NCBI GenBank assembly: GCA_002778195.1
Contig: PCDI01000002.1
Location: 4,167,234 to 4,231,233 of the forward strand
Reading direction: 5' to 3'
Length of the DNA stretch: 64,000 nt
Source of the DNA: Raffaelea ambrosiae
Taxonomy: Eukaryota > Ascomycota > Sordariomycetes > Ophiostomatales > Ophiostomataceae
Of the stretch, positions 58,251 to 64,000 are shown piece after piece; within the stretch, counting starts at the first letter, position 1, and each line of letters begins with the position of its first letter. The translations under genes were made by a program, and so were the position numbers. The notes under the pieces are model-generated. The model was not told the DNA's origin. It was given only the letters and a program-made list of their open reading frames with translations, and made no database searches.

Positions 58251-60844
58251 TCACCAGCCTTCCTGCCCCCGAGACTCGGCCCTCTTTGTGTCTCTGATGG
58301 TGTGGTCAAATGCATCGTAACCGCCACCTCTGCTCTGGCTGGCGTGGTCGTTGCCTCCTTTCCTCTCCCTGGTCCTCTTGCCTTTCCACTTCAGGTTCGG
58401 CTCGAGGTCCTCCCGGTTCTCGTAGAAGCGCGAGATCTGCCTGTTCAGCAGGTTGCGTGTGATCCGCACGTCCTTGATCGTGGCCTCGTCGGCCATGCCT
58501 TCCGTCACCACCATGTCGGCCGCGGAGACCATCTGCCGCGCGAGCGCAAGCAGTTCGCGCCGCGCGTTGTATAGACCTCCCTCCGTCTCCGACGAGTCGT
58601 CTGCTTTCGAGCCTTCTGGGCTTTCCGCTGACGAGTCTGCGTATTTCAGCTTCGGCGGCGGCATAGGAGGGAGCAGTGTCCAGCTGATGGTGCCGCCGGG
58701 CCTGTCCTCCGCGCTCTCTTCGACAGGCCTGGTCGCGTTGGAGGCGATGCGCAGCGGATCCCACAACCGCGCCAGGGCGCGCACAATCTGCCGCCCAAAC
58801 GCAAACTTGGCGCTTTCCTTGTCTTCGTTGTTGTTCGCCCTGTCCAGCAGCTGCTGCCGCGGTCCCGCGCCCCAGGCTCCTCCGGCCCTGGGTCCGACCA
58901 CCGTTCTGGCCGCTGCCGCTGCCGCCGCCGCCTCAGCCGCGCGTTCTTCCTTTTGCTGCTGGCGGAAGCGCCGGTTGTTGGTCATGGCCGTCTTCAGGTA
59001 CAGCCGAAGAGTGTGCGGGTCGGGGACGCGCAGCGTCTTGGTCATCAGGTCGAGAATCTTGCCGGCGGACGCGAACACGTTGTCGTTGAGGTTGTCCGCC
59101 GCGCACGTTGCCATGGCCAGGCGGAACGTGTTCTCGTTCATGAGCTCCGGCGGCATCTTCTGCATCAGCTCGGCCACCTTGCCGCTGTTGTGGCCCCGCC
59201 GCAGCGCTTTGAGCAGCCGGTACCAGTTCTCCGAGTCGGGCACCACGTTGTACCCGCGGTGCTGGTTGTTGCCCGTCGTGAATATCTCCCAGTACCGCGA
59301 TGCCAGGCTGGTCTTGCGCGTTGCACCCAGAGACGTCAACACCACGGACAGCAGGTTGCGCCCTGGCCGGGCATACGCGATCCTGCTGGGCCTGTTCGCC
59401 GCCATCTCCATACTCTCCAGGTCGCCGTCGAACGGCACCCGTGAGCCGACGACACCCTGTGGCAGCGGGGAGAATATGGATGTGATCTGCTCTTCCTTGG
59501 CGGGTGCGTCTTGTTGCTCTGGTCTTGCCAGGGGCTGAATGCCCATTTCGGCCGCCGCGGCTGCCTCGAGTGCAGACACATCCGTAGCGAGTGACGAGTC
59601 ATCATTGGACGCATCCGCAGCCGCCGATGCCACGCCGGGTGGGCCGGAGACCTGGGCAGTTGCTTTGGGTGCTGGCAGCGCTGTCTGTCGGTCTCGGTCC
59701 AGCCGCGGGATCCCGGTAGTCTGCTCAACCAGAGACAGGACGTCGTCGTTGTCGCGGTAGCCGCCCATCAGAAGCACACGGCCCATGGCGCAGACGAGCT
59801 CCTCGTCGAGCTGGATGCGGCCGTGCTGCCAGCCGTCCACCACCTCGGCCCATACCGCGCGCGCCCGGTTGACAGACACGGACACATTCTCCTTGTCCGC
59901 ATGCACGACGTCTTCTCCGCCGTCGTCCCCCTTCTTGCCTCTGCTCTCCTCCAGCGGCCGGTGGTGCGGTAGCGCGGTTGCGAAGCGCAGGCCGTTGAGA
60001 ATGGTCGTGTATGTGAGATTGTCGGGGGAGCGCTGGCGGTTGTTGGCGGTCTTGACGACGCTGAAGAGCGACTCGATGTCCTTGGCGCGCGCGCATACCT
60101 GGAGGACGGCGTTCATGTGTATGGTGTTCGGCTTGAGACGGTCGCTGTCGAGCATGGCGTAGTAGAGTCGTGTGGCCTGGTAGACGTGGGTCATGTTGGC
60201 ATGCGGCGAGTTTGCGCACCCGCGAAAGATCACCGTATATGTCTGCGCATTGGGAAGCTGACCGCGCTTTTTCATCTGTTGAAAGAAGCGAGAAAATAAA
60301 GTCAGGCATGCAACTATAAATGCGATCATCACCATCACCAAATTCCTTGACCTACTTCGTTGAACAGCTTGATTGCGGCCGTGACCTTTTCCTGCTTCAG
60401 CAGGTAGCCGATCAGGTGGTTCCAGCTGACGACGACCTGCTGGCTTTTGCTGGCCATGCGCGTGAGCTGCAGCGCCTCCTCAAACTTGTTCTTGGCCAGC
60501 GTATCGGCGACGTGTTTGCCAATGGTGAAGGGGTCCTTGAAGTATTTGAGCTGTCGTCTGGCCGCTGCGTCGAGCTTCGCCGTGTCTGTTCGGGGGGTCC
60601 GTGACACTGCCTTCCTGTCATCATCCTCGCCGATGGTGTCCGACTGGATATTTGGGGCTTTGGTGGTCGGCGCGGCTGTTGCGTAGGACCGTCGTGCGTC
60701 CAGGGTCCAAGGCTGGGCTTCTCGGGATGGTTGCGCAATGAGGCGGACGGCAGGCCTTGGCCGGAGACCAGCGGCCTGGGCTCTCTGAAGGATCCATGGA
60801 GGCGGACCGTTCCACTTCTTTGCACACGCCCTGCAGACATACAT
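58251..60844 (-). CDS. Pentatricopeptide repeat (PPR) protein, probably mitochondrial
   Basis: Likely organellar RNA-metabolism factor. Minus-strand exons 60844-60356 and 60275-58251 give 837 aa. The N-terminus is basic, lacks acidic residues and contains RRSYATAAPT, typical of a mitochondrial presequence. PPR-like helical pairs begin near residue 120 (SWNHLIGYLLKQEKVTAAIKLFNE) and continue as TYTVIFRGCAN, IHMNAVLQVCARAKDIESLFSV and NLTYTTILNGL. A second helical block near NWYRLLKALRRG and NTFRLAMATCA follows an acidic/Ala linker. The C-terminal 250 residues are charged and contain an Ala run. The start at 60844 gives MYVCRACAKKW. The intron falls between two helices of one repeat. The gene is divergent from POL1. 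The specific RNA target cannot be told. Confidence 0.82.
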
Positions 60845-61548
60845 TGCGTGGGCTTGGTACGGTGTCCGGATTGCGTACGGCAGTGCTAACAATTACAGCA
60901 GAGTTCTGCTGTCAAGATGAAGCTTTTTTTTTTTTTTTTGCGCTTGGGGCTCTTATCGCGATAAGCCACTTTGATGGCGGGATTTGTATTGGTGCCAGCC
61001 GCTCAAGGTGGCCACTGCATTGCAGTGGGCGGAACGCGGAAAATCACCTGAAGACGTGCAACCCACAAGGACCAGTGGGTCACACCCAAAGAGGCCCTGT
61101 AAATGGCACCAGCCTGTGAGCCCCACCGCGCGTTCAGGCGCGTGTTTAGCACGGACCGGGGGTGAGCCTCACGGACGCGTTATAGCGCGTCACATTAGAA
61201 GGGGTATTAATGAGCGAGCTTTTTCAGAGGTTTCCCGTTGGCCGCCGCTCACCCACCCACTTTGCCCATTGGCACACCATTCTCGACGGACGGAAGTTTG
61301 TTGTTGTCCACCAGCACTCTCAACCTGCCTTTTGCTCATACAATGCGTTGAGCTTCTTTTGCAGAGGCGTGGAACATAGAGAAGGTTGTTCCTTCCGTTT
61401 TTTCTGCATTCTCTGTTCTTTCCTTTTCTTTGCTTCTTTTTGCCACCATCTCACTTCGGCTTCGTTTTCCCTCTTTTCTCGATTCACGTCTCTTTTCACG
61501 CTTGGTTGATTCTTCCGCTCTACTCTGTTCCCTCTACACGCCGCCACC
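60845..61548. promoter_or_regulatory. Divergent PPR/POL1 promoter region
   Basis: About 0.7 kb between two divergent start codons. It contains a T run at 60926-60940 (an A run on the PPR coding strand), the GCGCGT/ACGCGT cluster described separately, and a CT-rich POL1 leader from about 61380 to 61545. Confidence 0.45.
61127..61192 (+). promoter_or_regulatory. MCB-like (ACGCGT) element cluster upstream of POL1
   Basis: A perfect ACGCGT lies at 61175-61180, flanked by CGCGCGT near 61127 and GCGCGTC near 61185, about 360-420 bp upstream of the POL1 start. ACGCGT is the MluI cell-cycle box bound by MBF-type factors that drive G1/S genes such as POL1 in yeasts. Function here is inferred from motif and position. 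Confidence 0.45.
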
Positions 61549-64000
61549 ATGTCGCGAGTCGGTGGCCGCCGGTCCAAGTTCGAGGAGCTGCGAGCGCTTC
61601 GCAAAGCCGGCAAGAAGGCCTTTGACACGTACGAGGTCGAGGATGCCGACAAGCTGTACGAGGAGGTCGATGAGAACCAGTACAAGAAGATTGTGCGTGA
61701 GCGTCTGAACGAGGACGACTTTGTCGTCGACGACAATGGCGAGGGCTATGCCGACGACGGCCGCGAAGAATGGGATCGCGTCCAGGTCTACGAGACCGAC
61801 AGCGAAGACGACCGGATTATCCGCACAAAAGGCCGGAAATGTGAGCCCTTTTGACTCCCTGGATTCCTTGTCCAACAGCGCCATGGCCTGCCTTGCTAAC
61901 AGTGTCACAGCCAAGAAAGCACGCGAAGACGACCAGGCCAAGCGGGATGCCAACAACCGCGGCATTGCGGAGTACTTGAAGGGGGCTGCCAAGGCCCAGC
62001 CCAAGACCAAGGTGCGTTGAAGAACATGAGAAGATGCCGAGGGCAAGAAGAGAAGGACGAGAAGAGAAGGACAAGAAGGGAACTTGATGAAAAGAGGATG
62101 GACACCGTCGGCAGGGAACAGGAAAGACAACTGTTCTTCCATATGTCACTGGTCTTCCATAAGTTCGAACCAAATCTAACACTCACGCAGGTCATCAAGA
62201 CGGAAGAGGACGAACAGTTCCTGGATAAACTGCTCAACGAGGTCGACGCCAACATCCCGGCAGCGCTTCCACGCATCCCCAGGAAGAAGCGGACAGCCGA
62301 CCAGCGCAGCCGCGGCCGTGGCCTGTCTCCGGCTCCCGTGGCCAAGAAGGTCAAGTTCAGCGACAGCCAGGCACCGCCCACGCCCGCAGCCGACTATGGC
62401 AACAACGACATGGGCGCCGTCGACGACAACGACGACAGTTTCATAGTCAGCAGCCACCAGCACAGCGACCCCGTCCCGGCCAGCGATGACCTGCCCATGA
62501 GCGACGCGCTGCCGTCCTCGCCCACGGTGCGGGTGGCCAACCGCAAGGCTGCGCCCGCCCCCGCCGAGATCAAGAAGGAGGAGGATGACGAGGACGACGA
62601 GGACGGCCTCATGGAGGTGGCCCATGCCGGCGCTGTCACGGCGGCTAGTGTCAACCTGGCAGCTGCGCGGCCGGTCAAGAAGACGCCCAAGGCCGTGCCC
62701 TACCCGTCTCCCGCCAGCTCGTCGCCGACAAGGCCGGCTGTGGCCGTCGACGAGACGATCGACGCGTCTGCCTGGACCAGCCTGAACCGGAAGCTCAACG
62801 TGATGAGCAGCCCGCAGACAGAGGCGCCGTCGCCTGGCGGGGGCTTCGGCAAGGTCGATCAGGCGGATGCCGTCGAGGAGGACGGCAGCCTCAACTTCTT
62901 CTGGACGGACTACACGGAGGTCAACGGCAGCCTGTGCCTGTTTGGCAAGGTGCTCAACAAGAAGACCAAGAAGCACGTGAGCAGCTTCGTCAAGATCGAC
63001 AACATCCAGCGCACGCTGTACTTCTTGCCGCGCAAGACCCGGCGGGTCGGCGGCCAGGACACGGACGAGGAGGTCGGCATGAACGAGGTGTACCTCGAGG
63101 TGGACGGGCTGATGACCAAGATGAGGGTCGAGCAGCACAGGACCAAGACGTGCACACGCAAGTACGCGTTTGAGCTGCCGGGCATCCCCAAGGAGGGGCA
63201 GTACCTCAAGCTGCTGTATCCGTATACAAGTGAGTTGCTGGCAAGAAAGAGAACATGTGAAAAAAAGAGCCTGAAAGAGCACGAGCTAACCGCGTACACA
63301 CGCATAACAGAGCCCGAGCTCGGCCAGCCCTGTGGCGAGACCTTCTCGCACGTCTTTGGTGCCAACACGGCCCTCTTCGAGCAGTTTGTGCTGTGGAAGA
63401 ACATCATGGGCCCCTGCTGGCTCAAGATCGAGAATCCCGACTTCGGCAGCGTCAAGAATGCGTCGCACTGCAAAGTCGAGGTCCAGATCGACAGCCCCGA
63501 CACGGTGTCGACGCTCAACGAGGCCAACGCGCCGGACGTGCCGCCGCTGACGCTCATGAGCCTGGCGATGCGCATGGTCTACGACCCCAAGACTAAGAAG
63601 CAGGAGATCCTGGCCATCAGCGGGCGCATATACGAGAACGTCACGCTCAGCGACACGACGCCGGCCGACCAGCTGCCCAGCCGCACGTTCACCATCATCC
63701 GCCCCCACGGCACCGCGTTCCCGATCGGGTTTGAGGCGCTGACACGCGACGCGTCGCGGCACCGCGGCCTCGTGAAAACGGTCAAGCGGGAGGCGGAGAT
63801 CCTGTCCTTTTTCCTGGCGCAGGTGGCCATGGCCGACCCCGACGTCCTCATCGGCCACCAGCTCGAGGGCGTCGACTACAGCGTGCTGCTCAACCGTCTG
63901 CACGAGAACAAGACGCCGCAGTGGTCGCGGCTGGGCCGTCTTCGGCGCACCACCTGGCCCAGCTCGCTGAGCCGCGCCGGCGGCAACGTCTTTGCCGAGC
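61549..64000 (+). CDS. POL1: DNA polymerase alpha catalytic subunit, 5' part
   Basis: Catalytic subunit of the polymerase alpha-primase complex that starts DNA synthesis at origins and on Okazaki fragments. Exons: 61549-61840, 61911-62011, 62191-63229 and 63311 onward, running off the right edge; about 707 residues are visible. The N-terminal region has RSKFEELRALRKAGKKAFD and TYEVEDADKLYEEVDENQYK, the conserved pol alpha opening. A disordered, acidic segment with DDSFIVSS follows. The folded part begins near FFWTDYTEVNGSLCLFGKVL, with VKIDNIQRTLYFLPR, CTRKYAFELPGIP and the start of the inactive exonuclease-like domain (LAMRMVYDPKTKKQEILAIS, and DPDVLIGHQLEGVDYSVLLNRL). The palm and finger motifs lie outside the window. 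The final visible sequence (TPQWSRLGRLRRTTWP) is diagnostic. Confidence 0.96.

Overview
This is a gene-dense stretch of nuclear DNA from a filamentous ascomycete, most likely a Sordariomycete. The coding DNA is GC-rich. Introns are short (mostly 45 to 190 bp), with GTRNGT donors, CTAAC/CTGAC branch points and YAG acceptors. The proteins include typical filamentous-fungal families: GH92 mannosidase, Csf1, an AP-1-like/DUF3425 regulator and a homeobox plus C2H2 protein. An Ophiostomatales-like origin is only a guess. There is no plasmid, phage, CRISPR, rRNA or confident tRNA signal.

Layout from left to right. A 5' fragment of importin beta-1 (KAP95, minus strand) is followed by a 2.4 kb gap and a secreted GH92 alpha-mannosidase (plus). 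Next come a divergent pair: a DUF300/Ost-alpha-like membrane protein (minus) and the giant lipid-transfer protein Csf1 (plus, one 10.3 kb exon). Then come elongation factor 2, an RBM26/27-type PWI-CCCH-RRM protein, a HOL1-like MFS transporter, methylenetetrahydrofolate reductase Met13 (minus) and a one-pass membrane protein with a Cys-rich outer domain (minus). From 37 to 40.6 kb is a poorer region holding a decaying pseudogene. After it lie an AP-1-like/DUF3425 regulator, a 1300-residue TALE homeobox/C2H2 protein with repeated HTH-like modules, U2A' (LEA1), a small Cys-rich ORF (minus), a kinase-like protein with a broken DFG motif, a Cue1-type ERAD factor (minus), an RRM protein (minus) and a mitochondrial PPR protein (minus). 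The PPR gene is divergent from POL1 (plus), which runs off the right edge.

Most genes are unrelated housekeeping genes and not a cluster. Functional themes are RNA biology (RBM26-like, U2A', RRM protein, PPR, eEF2), trafficking and membranes (Kap95, Csf1, Ost-alpha-like, Cue1) and transcription (two regulators). Exon coordinates were worked out by hand from splice signals and reading-frame continuity. They are predictions, not cDNA-supported. The most unusual items are the HTH-like repeat array in the homeobox protein, the pseudokinase-like protein, the 18-nt microexon and the decaying pseudogene.
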